A DNA stretch of 24,050 nt, from positions 1-24,050 of the forward strand of contig QXVZ01026108.1 of the NCBI GenBank assembly GCA_008931825.1. The letters run 5' to 3'. Every line of letters begins with the position of its first letter. The first letter of the stretch is position 1. Below, one piece after another: positions 1-19,903 of this stretch. Position numbers and translations under genes: made by a program. This DNA is from Phallusia fumigata (Eukaryota; Chordata; Ascidiacea; Phlebobranchia; Ascidiidae). A model generated the notes under the pieces. The model searched no databases, was not told the DNA's origin, and saw nothing but the letters and a program-made list of their open reading frames with translations.

Positions 1-115
1 TAACCGTCGCTACATTTGAATTCAAATCCCTGTTTGATCGCTCTTGTTTTTTTAACTTATGGTTCAGTTCAAAGGTGCTGCTTTTATTCATCCTTCTCCC
101 CTTTTTTGTATTTAG

Positions 116-9400
<9,285 letters not shown>

Positions 9401-9404
<4 letters not shown>

Positions 9405-9874
9405 ATTCCGCCATTTTATTCGATCAACTCCAATAACTCGGGGTTGCAATGAAGCCAGTTTATTATTCACTTCGTAATGTCAACTTATAAAAAGACAATG
9501 CTTTGCCGAAAGTTTATTGCTTGTCTGTACATCGCAACAGTNATACGTTTCCTCGTAAACTTGTTCGTTTTAAACTTTGTTTGTCGTCCAACCAGCAATG
9601 TTTGATGTTGGTTTGCAAAACTTACCCGGTATTCGTTCGTTTTATCACGGAAACAGCTAAACTTCCCGCAAATCCGACATTAGCAGTAAACCGGTTGTTT
9701 GAAGGTCACGGTTTTGCAGGTCTCGTCGGAATTAATGACGTGTTGTCTGTCACGTAACTGTGACGTCAACAATCGCAGTCAACAAGCGCAGGTGCCGGTG
9801 TCAGGTGACGTCATCAGAGCTTATATAAACGCTATTGCCAGGGTAGATTTCATATTTCGTTAGATGCAAATAAA
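9401..9874 (+). promoter_or_regulatory. Candidate TMC poly(A) signals
   Basis: AATAAA occurs at 9401-9406, overlapping the stop codon, and at 9869-9874 with a T-rich stretch downstream. The latter gives a normal 3' UTR of about 450 nt. Confidence 0.4.
9761..9860 (+). promoter_or_regulatory. CRE plus TATA arrangement
   Basis: Two TGACGTCA palindromes (9761-9768, 9806-9813) precede TATATAA at 9823-9829 by a distance typical of CREB/ATF-driven core promoters. There is no obvious first exon or donor just downstream, and CREs are abundant throughout the window, so this may be coincidence. Confidence 0.3.
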
Positions 9875-10224
9875 ATAACATGTTTGCTGCAAATTGTTCT
9901 GACATTAAAAGTTGGGATTGTGTTTCTCATCAAGCTTCGTTTTAAGCTGAAGCTACGTTTAATTCCGACATAAAAATGTCGTTTTAACTGTGAAAAAGGG
10001 GCGTGTTTAGTTCCAACAAAAGAGGTTAATTGGGGGTTACTTTTCCTAGTCTAGTAAGAAAATGACATCAATTCCCCCACCTACATAAACAAGGTGTTTA
10101 TCTGCAACGGCTGAACCGGTTGCTCGACGAACCGTAGTTAGCGAGGAAAAACAACTTTCGCCGCCCAAACCGTGTTGTTTAATTAACTATAAAATCTCAT
10201 CGCCAACCAGATAGCATCGGGTGT

Positions 10225-10290
10225 ACGTATATATTGCGGGCAGTTGTTGTTGACACAAGTAGTTCGTGCGCTTGTCGGGAAGAACAACTT
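10225..10290 (+). promoter_or_regulatory. Second TATA-like site upstream of otopetrin
   Basis: A GTATATATT core (TATATA at 10229-10234) is followed by a GC-richer stretch with many purines. It could drive a 5' untranslated exon spliced to 12298. There is no direct evidence for a start site. Confidence 0.2.
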
Positions 10291-10770
10291 CAAGACTGGA
10301 AGGACAGATAGTCGACATAGTTTTTTGACGCAGGCAGCACTTGATTACACAATCGTGCCGTTTGTTACGTTTGAATGGTTGTTATGACGTCAGGGCAAGT
10401 CAAAGTTGCATTCGGGATACGGAATGTTGCATTCGGGCTGGAATGGGTAAAATCTTGTGTTTTTCTCGAATTAATTGCATTTAACACATGCAAGCTTACT
10501 GTGTTAACGCCCATTGTCGGCATGTTCTGTTTCGTCATTATTGTTGTTGTGACGTCATGTATGCGTTAAATGGTAAAATTGGAATTAGACTATTGTCTGC
10601 GACAGTCACGATTTAAATCTTTAACGAAGCAAGAAAGTTTATTGTCATAATCTAAATTAACTTTTATAAATTTGTTTTGTGTTTAAAAACTTGGTGCTTT
10701 ACGTGTATCGGCTCAAAATTAGTCTATTTTCGTGTTTGAAAGGGAGTAGAACAATGCAGAGAATATGTAG

Positions 10771-11076
10771 TTGAATAAAATATTCTGTTTACACAACGTA
10801 AGCTTTGTGGAAAGAACAAAAGGTGGAAATTACTTTAACCAATTGTCCTCCGATGTTTCCGCAGCTAGCGAGGTCGAGGCCCAGCGATTGAAAGTGGATC
10901 CTATTTACGTAACTCAACACGGGAAAGGGTTGAGATTAGGTGGGAAGAATGGACGGACAATCTCTACACGAAAGCTGACACCGATCGCCGAACAATCTGT
11001 TTTACAGAAAAGCAATATACCAGTGTTTATTCTATCAACAGGGGGCGTGTTGAGCCAGCAAGGTTCGTCCAGTTAA
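10771..11076 (+). CDS. Unrecognised ORF or exon in the intergenic region
   Basis: An open frame of 101 codons lacks a convincing ATG (it opens with TTG) but has a polar, coding-like composition, including VEAQRLKVDPIYVTQHGKG. A possible acceptor (GATGTTTCCGCAG, exon from 10864) and donor (CAGCAAG|GTTCGT, about 11062) would make a phase 1-1 exon. No family is recognised. It could be an alternative upstream exon, a decayed gene fragment or chance. Confidence 0.25.
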   Translation: MNKIFCLHNVSFVERTKGGNYFNQLSSDVSAASEVEAQRLKVDPIYVTQHGKGLRLGGKNGRTISTRKLTPIAEQSVLQKSNIPVFILSTGGVLSQQGSSS

Positions 11077-11360
11077 AGTTCCTCTGTAGCCAGAGTTCAT
11101 ATAGGTTGCGGTTCGGAGATGGACGTTTGATAATTTCACTTGCATCAAATATCCGTTTCGTCGCGTTGTCAATATAACGTAGGACAGGAACAGCAATATT
11201 TGTTATAACACCATGGAATTAAGGTGTTCTTGCCTTTAAACTATAGTCAAAGTTTGTAGCCAGGGTTCACAGATTACGGTTTGGGACAAACCTTCAATAA
11301 CTTAACTTGCATCAAAATTTGTTATCGACGTTAAATCAATATAATCAGCAGAACAGCTGT
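11075..11360 (+). repeat. Diverged direct repeat, two units about 165-175 bp apart
   Basis: TGTAGCCAG(A/G)GTTCA, then a GGTT(C/T)GG block, then ACTTGCATCAAA, then TCAATATAA recur in the same order at about 11083-11180 and 11255-11345. The spacers have diverged. No coding content is seen. Confidence 0.65.
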
Positions 11361-12297
11361 AATTTACCGATCACATTATTACAACAACTTGTTTTAGCTT
11401 TAAGCACCCGTTAATAAAGGCGACTTGTTCATGCTTCTGAGTTTTTTCTTGGTTTAGCAAGTCTCTAACGTTTAAAGATCACGCAAACATATTATAGCGA
11501 TGATTGTGACTTGATTCGGGAACTCTGTGGTTGCAGTTTTGTATTTATAGACAGTTGTGTGCTTTGAGATTGACGATTTTATCGATGTCGCGTTAGTTCG
11601 CGTGAGATGTGCCGACATTTTGTTGACATTATACTTCATGTTGAAACATGTTTGAATTCCTTAAGTGAGGGCTTCCCCAGTTTCGCAATACACAAGTCAA
11701 ACATGTAAATATATATTTCCCGAGGGTTGACATATAACAACGCGGTGTGTTTGTTACCAAGTTTCGGATCGTTGATGTTTTAACGAGGGACTTTCCACTG
11801 TCGAGATTTAGAAGTTTGCAATGTGGCTGGTGGTGCGGTTTAATGATTGAGCGAATCAACAACATTCGCAGGGTACAGAGAACTTCATTCGAACCAACAG
11901 ATTTTTTCTTGCGGACTATTTTACCAGATCATAAAACCTGTCTCTCTCTGTGGGCGGAGGGACAGTTATGAGCGAATTACAGCGGGTTTGATCTGACAGT
12001 TCAAGTCAATACGAAAATAGGGGAGTATTGGGTCGAGGTTAAAAATATAATCAAAATCCTTGCCTTCAAGGTTGTTGCCGAGTTTATTATGCTTCGCGCA
12101 GTGAAAGGTTGTGTACAGAAATTAAACGGTCAAAGCGATTTACAAATTTGTCTGTACGTGGTGAAAATGTTTCTTCTATTGTATGTATCAGTATTTACCC
12201 TAAAATGCCAGTTTATGTTTTATCTGTAAAATATGTTGCTGTTTATATCTGTGATGTAAAATAGGTGACAACACATGCTGTACGTTTCTTTTTTCAG

Positions 12298-12407
12298 AAA
12301 AAAACTGATTTTAAGCAAATTTGTAATTGTTTCCTGAAATATGGAAGAGCCTGCAAATTTACAAGTTGTGCAAGAGATTCCAGACAGCGTTGAGCATTGT
12401 GGAAAAG
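12298..12407 (+). CDS. otop: Otopetrin first coding exon with short leader
   Basis: A strong acceptor (GTTTCTTTTTTCAG, ending 12297) precedes 43 nt of leader and then ATG at 12341. The transcript therefore either has an upstream untranslated exon or receives a trans-spliced leader, which is common in tunicates. No leader sequence is present here to decide. The N-terminus is acidic (MEEPANLQVVQEIPDS). Confidence 0.75.
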
Positions 12408-15400
12408 GTGAGTCGAGTTTTTACGCATTCACCATTTTCATTCCAGGGTCTACACTAGTGGTCAGCTACCCCTGGCACTCGAGGTGATGATTCCTGGCAC
12501 CCCAAGTGTGTTACGAGTTTGTATTCTAACACAATTTCGAGTCAACTTAAGCGACCTTGTTGACCTTTAACGTTAAGTGAAGCGCGACTGCAACAACGAG
12601 CGACAGAGAGCGCGTGTAAATTAGGTTTTACAGATTTAACGCGGAAACATAAAGCAGTGACGTCATTTAACATGGCAAGTCATCTATTAACATTTACTCT
12701 CCTCTGGTAAATATTCTTGTATTAATTCCAAACTTTTCTTCAGACATTCGGAGAGATGAAACAGAATACAAATGCCCGACACGGGAGAAAAGTAAAACGG
12801 TTTCATTCGAACCTTCGGTGGCAATTTCCCTCGCAGAGTCGTCACTTCCCATCAAACAAGTTTCCAAACATCATTATGTCTTCCGGCGTGGATCGACCGA
12901 GGTTCACATCGCGTAAGTTAGTGTGGCTGAGTGATTGTGCAAATATCAGGGGACATACTTAATTAAGGTCCTGGCGTTGATTTGCACGGTAGGAGTTTCG
13001 GAGAGCTCGTAATATTGTGACCAAACAAATGTCACTCGCAGGAGAAAGTTGTTGTTTCCGGCAAAGTGAAAGGTTCTAGTATACACCAATAAGCGATGAC
13101 CTTTTAACATTTTTGTGTAAGACTGCAAACGTTTTAGATTCTTTTTTGATCGTTTATTATATGTTTCAGTTTAATTTTACATTTTCAATGCGCCACCATC
13201 TTTGGATCGCAATAATATTTTCGCATACATTTTTACAAAAACACAACAGTTTCATCAGATTTTCAAGCCTAACTACTTTTTTGTCGTTTTTTTGCCAAGC
13301 TGCAAACATTTTGTTTTCAATTTTCCTATTTCATTTTCATCTCGTTGCAGAACATACGACGCGTCATCAGCTAGTGACGTACTGGGCAACGACGGGCATA
13401 GTTCAGCTTACAGTGACGCCTTCAAGTTCCTCTCGTGCCTGGAGGCGATGCTGGTAATCATGATTACAATTGTGATCAAGCTATCCGCCGTCATCTCAGT
13501 TCAGGTGAGACATTTTATCTGCAAACTTTTGACGTTCTGCTTCTGCAGATAAAGGGTTTGATCAACGTTGTGACGTCATTTAGGCGGATCTTGTTTGATT
13601 TTCAAAGACACGCTTGTTACATTTTTTACAGGAATTCCCTTTTTTGGCAAATTGCAACTTTTTTCATGCGTTATCATTTTTGTGCAGTTTTGGTTTAGAG
13701 TTCTGTAGATTTAATCACGACATAACTAAGCCGACGTTTATTAGGTTTGCCACGAAAGAAATGAAACAATGTTGACACATTATATTTGGGAAATTTGTTT
13801 GCCATATTGTGGCAATTTGCAAATGTCCGCAGACATTATCTTTATTAACATTGTATAGATTTAATCCCGTACTGAAAAATATCCGAATTGGTGAATACCT
13901 AATGAATCAGTAAAACTGTAGAATATATCATTTTAAATAGTTGTCTTGGATATAAATTAGTCCAACATTACCATGTGGCGAAGCACCTTACCAACTACAA
14001 TGTGTCTGCCAGGTAACGAAGCGAAACGAGCAGGAGTATATGCTGACGATGTATGTGATCTGCTTCGTATGGACTCTCTACTACAACTTGAAAGGATTCT
14101 TCATCAAGAAAAGATGTCTGCTTTTCTCGAAAAGTCATGAAACCAGCAATCGATGGCTTAAAGGTAAAATTTTAATTCAGTTTAAGTAGCAAGTCAAATA
14201 ATGGGGGTCAAAATAACGATAAAAATTCCGGTTTTGGGGCGGTTTATTCCAGTTTCAAACCAACTGGTTTTCTTCTCCACACAGGCGTGGTCGTTTTGTT
14301 TGGACTGGCCATTATTCTCAAGGACACTCTTGAGTTCCTGGCAGTGATGATGGCGGACGCCCTCGAGTGTCAGGAAAACCAACTTGCCGTCGCGTCATCA
14401 GTTTTCCACGCCGCTTTCATCCTCTCCCAAGTCAATTATCTCTTCAAGTTCTCCAAGGTCTACATAAGAGACAACCCCGCGAGCGCAAGGTGGGTGCTTG
14501 GGGTGAATGAGGAGTTACCATGGGGTCGCAAACTCGGGGGCCTGTAACACATCCAGCTAATAAAATTAGTAAAAATGCTATTTTACTGAAATGACACACA
14601 CAGTTGGTAAAATGGGTAAAAATGGTATCTTAAGACTGAAATAACACACACAGCTGATAAAAATGTGTAAAAGGCGTAGCTAGGGACTAAAGTGATATAT
14701 TTGAAAGCCACGTTTGGTTTAAAGTTGCGACTTACAATCGTAGCCATCAGAGTTGGATTTCGGCTGATAAAAAAAGTTAAATTTAACACGACTACAGTAA
14801 GTTGAATAACAGAGATCCACAAAAGGGAACAATACACACAGCTTAGGGTAATTCCTAGCTGAAATTGATCCTTTAAAAGGTATTTCACAAAAGCGTTGCG
14901 GCTACAGATTCATGTGAGTAAACCCCGATCGCTTAGGTTCCGTCGACGAAAGATTTCCATCTCAAATATCTAAAATCGGATCTTTACAAAACAGAAGTTA
15001 TCAGTTTTTCGCATCACTCGCCAAATAACCATGAACTTCCAGACTTAATTCTCAAGTTCATGTTCCAACCACATCCTAGTATTTCTGCCAGCCTTAATGT
15101 CGGGTTTTGCGATAAAACGCGAGTTTAAATTGTTCCAACAGACTCGGACTGATGTTGATCATCGCAGCCAATTTATCTTCGTGGATCGGAGCAGTTATCG
15201 ACGAAGCGATCTTGGAGTTGAATGAGTCGGAAGATTCCGCGACTGGCAATGGTCAAGGTAAGAGCAATATGAAGTAGCACACAGCGGTACATGTACTTCT
15301 GTGTGACCTGTTAATATATAGGTGGGATTGTTTTAAACTTTGAAATGTACAGTATGTTGCCTGTATGGCACGCAAAGTTCATTACAATCACATAACACAC

Positions 15401-18360
15401 ATAGCCCGTTAAGTAACTTAATGTTTCTATCCAGGAACCACTGCAGGCTTTTCAACAAACTCCTCTTATAACTCGACAGCAAACCTGACAGAGAAAGCTG
15501 GTGGCACTACAGAATGTAAGTCGCATGGTTGTCAGTTCGAATCCTGTCACTCAAGCCCAAAACTTGTAATATTTAAACGAATGCCTAGACGGTTTGTCAG
15601 TTCAAAAGTCATGGGTTCGAATCTCAGCACCTATAGTCTAACCTTTCCTTTTCAGACGGTGACTGCGAATGCCACACTAGCTTCTGCGACGCTGTCCATG
15701 TAGCTGAGAAGTTCCTCTTCCCCTTCCTGATCGAATTCAGCCTCGTCGCCTCCTCCCTGCTCGTGATGACGTGGAGCAACATTGGGAAACAACCTCCTCC
15801 TTGTGAGGGCGTCATCAAACCGAGCCACAAGTTCTACAAGTCATACACAGGTGAATGAGCTTGATATGGTAAAATATATTCCATATATTTATATCTACTG
15901 ATTCTGTCCGAATTTAAGGCCGGTCAATATTCGTATGTTGACATGTTTGAAATTGCGTCAGAATAAAAGGCACTTTTTAAAATTTCAGCAGTTGTCGTTA
16001 AATCTGACTTTTTCGTAAGTTTTTAAGTCATTCCAAATATGGGCGGATTTAAAAATGCACCTGTTCACGTTAGCAAAGACTGTTAACCATAATTATGATG
16101 CTTTGTCATTTCCAAATTTAAAATACTCTGAAATAAGAAATTTTTAAAAATCGAAAGCCTTCTGACCGAAATTAACCCTTTTAAAATGCGCCAAAGCCTT
16201 CTGACAACTCACTTTTACGTATCCCGCAGGGGTGGCGTTGGGTGTCCTGTCAATGTTTGGAACCATCGTGGTTTGCGTCACCCTGGGGACAAACACCAAC
16301 AGCGATCCTGGAACCGACTATCTCACCGATTCCTTCGCCATCCTCGTTTACCACTCATACCTGGTAAGGCTCCATAACGCCCACTGGTGGTTGTGTAATT
16401 AAATAAATTTGACCGCTTGGTGGTTTGTGAGGCACGGGGGGAAAACTATTTGTTTCTTTCTGTTCCTTTCTTCTGAGACAGAGATGAAACAGGTTGTATT
16501 TTAAATTAGCTTAACTATCAAGTTACCTGTCCGACACACTTGCACCATTGTTTTATTGTGTTATCTTTACTTTGTTGTCAGTTAACAAAAACACTTATTT
16601 TTGAACCGGTATTTGACACCACGCAACTTATCACGTAAGCTCTGGTAGACTTTAAACAATAAATATCACCAGCTTTCTTTCATTTAGTGACCATTAAAAC
16701 GTTAGGAGCCGAAACGGGTAATAACAAAACAATGTCGTTTGTTGGTACAATATGGGACGGTCTAATCATGTCTGGCTTAGTTTGTGACTATTCATAGCAC
16801 AACAGGCCAAGAGGCTTTATACCCTACAGAGTCTTCCGAACATTTCTATTTAACAAAGTGGGAGCAGAAAAACTCTGGCCTGCGGTGGGATTCGAACCAA
16901 CGACAGAAGCCTATCCTAAGCTTATAACTGAACTCATAACAAACTAACATAAAAACTTTTCAACAGTTCGCGATCGAGGCTTGCATGATGGTCGCTTGTT
17001 TCTTCGGATTCTACCTCTTTAAGAAGATCCTGCGACCCACAGAGTCCGCATCAATGCTGGACAACATCCTCCTCATTATTTGCGTCTTCGGTCCGATCGC
17101 TCTCAACCTATTCTCCCTTGTCGCAGTCACAATAGGACCTGACGTCAGAATAGTGGGATGGGAAATCACCGTGCTCACCCCCTTCTGTGACGTATTACTT
17201 AGCCTTGTTCAGGTTTGTCTCCGACCATTGTGACGTGTAAATGACAACAAAGGATTGTAGATCTGAGGTATTGTTTATTTTTCAGCTTGCTTTTATCTTG
17301 TACGGCCTGCAAAGACAGCCGATGACGTCATCTGACGCTCAACTGACTGCTTCGGATCTGATGGGAAGGTAAATTTGCAAAAAGACAAAGTTATAATTAC
17401 ACACAGCAAGGCTCATGCATTCGCTTATGCATTTCGAATTTAAAGACCTTGCCGAATATTTCTTGGTACGAGGTTGCAGAACAGGGGTTTCTCTTTCCCC
17501 ATTTCTGTTCAGACCAAGTTTATGTTTCCCACAGAATCCCCAAATCGAATTTATGCGTTTTGTTAGTTTTGCCGTATTCAATATAAACCAGAACCCGTTT
17601 AAGCCAACATGTTCAGCTGATTGCCCACCTGTTATTTTGTTACTACTTACATGTGAGTAACTCCGCGTAGGTTAACAACCACTGTCTCACACTAAACCAA
17701 ACTTAAGTTTCGCTGCAGCCTCCTTAAAACTGTCGTGGTTGCAGGATCGAATCCCAGCTAAACAACTACCAACCAGAGGTTGATGATGGAAAAGAAAACA
17801 AGGCTTACCTCGTCACACGACGTGGCTCCATCACCGCAGCACTGGCGGCTTTAGCTAACGGACAGAGGACGACGGAGTTCATGTCTCCCATAGAAGAAGT
17901 GGAAGACGGAATCGAGAACCAGGGAATGGATTTGGATGACGTAGACACCAAGTCGCACTGCTCATCCGAGAGCTCGGGTATAGCGTCGGAAGACCGCAAC
18001 GGCGAATGCACGACCAGTCCGGAAGACGACGGTGAATCCACGGTTTCCCACTTTGACCTCGCAGTGCGGAAACTCAAAACCAAGGAATCCGTCTTGAAAA
18101 TCGTCACAGAGACGCGCGTGGCTCGGCCGGACAAACTCAGGCTATGGCTGCGTGACGTCATTATGTTTTTGCTGATCTCCAACGCTTGTCTGTGGGTTTT
18201 CCTGTCGCTAGATGGCACTGCGTTCAACGTTCACTTCTACCAGTCGGTCTTCTACGGCACAAGCGCATGGACGACCATTGTGATGATCTGCCGACCACTG
18301 AATATTTTCTTCCGCATGCATTCGACCGGGTGCTTGTTCGAAATGTGGTCGTTCGCCTAA
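12341..18360 (+). CDS. otop: Otopetrin family proton channel (complete, 12 coding exons)
   Basis: Otopetrins are proton-selective channels with 12 membrane helices in two related halves. They act in acid sensing and, in vertebrates, otoconia formation. Exons: 12341-12407, 12744-12912, 13351-13504, 14013-14163, 14285-14489, 15142-15257, 15435-15515, 15656-15850, 16230-16363, 16967-17212, 17286-17368, 17745-18360. They total 2217 nt (738 residues plus TAA), with phases consistent at all 11 junctions. Signatures are RLGLMLIIAANL before TM5, FLFPFLIEFSLVASSLL (TM6), and a C-terminal block with LRDVIMFLLISNACLW, RPLNIFFRMHS and CLFEMW. Helices lie at roughly 103-130, 139-158, 182-206, 216-238, 250-275, 333-354, 380-400, 415-442, 455-480, 490-514, 667-684 and 701-723. 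Three N-glycosylation sequons sit in the TM5-TM6 loop. The start is the first ATG after a strong acceptor and is in frame with the exon 2 junction. Confidence 0.95.
12408..12743 (+). other. Otopetrin intron 1
   Basis: 336 bp. It contains one TGACGTCA (12658-12665) and a CTGGCAC short repeat; nothing else is recognised. Confidence 0.6.
12913..14012 (+). other. Otopetrin introns 2 (12913-13350) and 3 (13505-14012) flanking exon 3
   Basis: Both are AT-rich. Intron 2 is notably T-rich through its 3' half, which creates long open frames that are not genes. Intron 3 has a TGACGTCA at 13571-13578. No RNA gene or other exon was seen. Confidence 0.6.
14545..14685 (+). repeat. Intronic minisatellite, three units of about 50 bp
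   Basis: In otopetrin intron 5, units starting near 14553, 14601 and 14651 share CAG(C/T)T(A/G)(A/G)TAAAA, GTAAAA(ATGG) and CTGAAAT(A/G)ACACACA. They have diverged by substitutions and small gaps. Confidence 0.75.
14686..15141 (+). other. Remainder of otopetrin intron 5
   Basis: A 101-codon open frame on the minus strand (14583-14888) overlaps the minisatellite and has no splice or start support. Nothing else was recognised. Confidence 0.5.
15516..15655 (+). repeat. Otopetrin intron 7, containing two tRNA B-box-like remnants
   Basis: The 140-bp intron starts GTAAGTCGCATGGTTG and continues into CAGTTCGAATCCTG. A second B-box, GGGTTCGAATCTCAG, lies at about 15612-15626. Most of this short intron could derive from tRNA-type elements. 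Confidence 0.55.
15851..16966 (+). other. Otopetrin introns 8 (15851-16229) and 9 (16364-16966)
   Basis: Intron 8 is featureless AT-rich DNA. Intron 9 holds a tRNA-like B-box on the minus strand at 16888-16898 (GGATTCGAACC as written on +). Confidence 0.55.
17369..17744 (+). other. Otopetrin intron 11
   Basis: 376 bp. It ends in a T-arm-like sequence that contains the splice acceptor. An open frame across it on the + strand is without support. Confidence 0.55.
17745..18360 (+). CDS. otop: Otopetrin last exon: acidic loop, TM11-TM12, C-terminus
   Basis: This 616-bp exon encodes a loop of about 130 residues dense in D, E and S (for example SPEDDGEST), then TM11 and TM12 with the most conserved part of the family. 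The acceptor GTGGTTGCAG and the first codons (GATCGAATCCCAG) together resemble a tRNA T-arm. The extra loop length relative to vertebrate otopetrins is inferred to be lineage-specific and may hold regulatory sites. Confidence 0.9.
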
Positions 18361-18942
18361 AAAGCTGTGAGAAAAAAGCGGGAAAGGAGAGAGACAAGTG
18401 TTCTTCAAAACAAAATATTCTTCACCAACAAAGACCTTTTGTTGCCGAACAAATAAACAAACAAACAAACAAACAAACAAACAAACAGTGACACGGACAC
18501 CGAAAAACCCTGGACCGCTGTTTCAATCTAAAACTTAGACCAAGATATGATTCTTGCAGTTTTGGTTGAACCACCCAATCAAACAGGTCCAGTGAACATC
18601 GTTGTAAATATGACTACGCGGTTTGTCCGATCACTATGAGCTGATTCTGGAGCTTTTACGTGTACATGAGTTGTTGACATTAGTGCTTGAGCAAAGTGAT
18701 GTTGACAGGTGGTTGAACAGAAGTCTCCCGGTTGTTTCCAATCCATGTTGACATACCCAAAGACGAAATGTTTGAAAGCAGCAATAGGTGCGAGTCTGAT
18801 TTCAATCATTTCTTTGTTTTTCTGCCATATTCTGAGCGCAATGTCAACTTCTATCACTTCCTCCCACCTGATCACTGCGAGTGTAACAATACCTTTGTAC
18901 ATTTTAATGTTTTTTGTTAATGTTTTAGTATTTTTGAATAAA
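18361..18942 (+). promoter_or_regulatory. Otopetrin 3' UTR with candidate poly(A) signals
   Basis: AATAAA occurs at 18452-18457, directly before a CAAA microsatellite, and again at 18937-18942. A 133-codon open frame runs antisense (18579-18980), and open frames also occur on +, so coding potential here is ambiguous. Confidence 0.45.
18455..18487. repeat. (AAAC)n microsatellite, about 8 units
   Basis: A perfect tetranucleotide run in the otopetrin 3' UTR. Confidence 0.97.
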
Positions 18943-19499
18943 AACCTAAAAAAGCTGTATAAAAACTTTGTGAAAATCAATTTTTTACATTTAAATGGAG
19001 CATGGTCCTGCTGTTAAAAAAAAGTTATGGTAATTAGGAATCACTTGCCCCACCCCTGTTAAATGTTCACATTGAATAAGGTTTTTATAAACGAAAGAAA
19101 AGTCACGTTGGAGCCACGTTGACCATTCTCTAAAAAGGGGATTTTGGTTGGAAGTTCAGTTTGCTTCATAAAAGAGATTGCAGCGAAATAATTGTACTGA
19201 AACCATCACCAAGCCGGAAATAGCTGCGCAGCGTGAGGACGTTATGAGGCGCGAAAAAGTGAAGGGCAGAATTAGTCGGTCGAGGTTGATGCAGATTTTT
19301 CAGAGTAAACCAGTTATTGAAAAACAACAATATTTTTTCGTTATTTTAAAGCAGGCATTATAAATGCTTCAAAAACTAACTCAAATATTTTTAACATGAT
19401 GTCATTGTTATTGTCATAACGTTCACATTCAATATTTTACCTCGTCAAAATCCCCAAACCTTTTCTTTCAGAAATATTTTACACCACCTTGCAACTTGT
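18943..19499. other. Intergenic stretch after otopetrin
   Basis: It contains an open frame at 19178-19363 (61 codons, basic, e.g. REDVMRREKVKGRISRSR) that starts near an acceptor-like AAGAGATTGCAG but has no donor or recognised family. It is probably non-coding. Confidence 0.4.
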
Positions 19500-19638
19500 T
19501 ATGCCTGATCGACTTTTCTGACGTAACGACCAATCAGCGTTCGAGTTTCGCGCGGCACAAATTCGTTTCTTCCCTGCAAGGTCATTTGCTTGTTTGAGTT
19601 GGTGGCGTGCGGAGGTGGAAGGCTGGCGGTGTTGCAAG
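19500..19638 (+). promoter_or_regulatory. Promoter-like region and untranslated first exon of an unrecognised gene
   Basis: CCAAT at 19530-19534 is followed by a CpG-containing stretch (TTTCGCGCGG) and a G-rich purine segment ending at a good donor, GTTGCAAG|GTAAAT (19638/19639). There is no TATA box. The next acceptor is at 19839. Confidence 0.4.
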
Positions 19639-19839
19639 GTAAATTATTGTTGTTTTAATTGTTGTTTGGATGTAAATTCTGGGTAACAACATATAACTGT
19701 CTAAAGCTAATGTTTGTCATTAAAATTAGGGGTTTAGTTACCGTATTTTTTGGAAGAATTATTGGCAGTTTGGTCCAGCACATGAAGCTTTTGCAGTTCG
19801 TTTGAGTGATAAACTAACCAAACCTTTCTACTGTTGCAG

Positions 19840-19903
19840 ACTTTGTCAATGCCAAGTGTAGGCTGCCAGTTAACAACGGAAATTTTGATCCACCGTCTTA
19901 AAG
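19840..19903 (+). CDS. Short first coding exon of an unrecognised gene
   Basis: A clean acceptor (TTTCTACTGTTGCAG) and donor (TTAAAG|GTAAGT) bound 64 bp with ATG at 19849. It opens MPSVGCQLTTEILIHRLK and leaves phase 1. Candidate phase-1 partners are 20258 onward (acceptor TTTTGATTCCAG; the frame runs to TAA at 20410-20412) and 22650 (giving a short acidic end, SSDDERAE, with TAA at 22706-22708). No family is recognised. It may be a small protein or a transcript that is mainly non-coding. Confidence 0.4.

Larger units (their letters stand above)
9405..12297. other. Intergenic region between the TMC and otopetrin genes
   Basis: About 2.9 kb without a recognised gene. It has four TGACGTCA palindromes (9761, 9806, 10385, 10550), TATA-like sites at 9823 and 10229, an unrecognised ORF at 10771-11076 and a diverged direct repeat at about 11075-11360. 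A single N at 9542 shows no flanking duplication. 5' untranslated exons and the otopetrin promoter probably lie somewhere here. Confidence 0.6.

Noticed and set aside
13113-13698. Overlapping + strand frames around otopetrin exon 3
   Set aside because: They are produced by a T-rich intron running into the true exon in the wrong or partly right frame. The real exon is 13351-13504.
17805-18227. 140-codon minus-strand frame
   Set aside because: Antisense shadow of the last otopetrin exon.
18709-19017. Hydrophobic + strand frame after otopetrin
   Set aside because: Lies in the 3' UTR or beyond, crosses AATAAA at 18937, and has no ATG or splice support.
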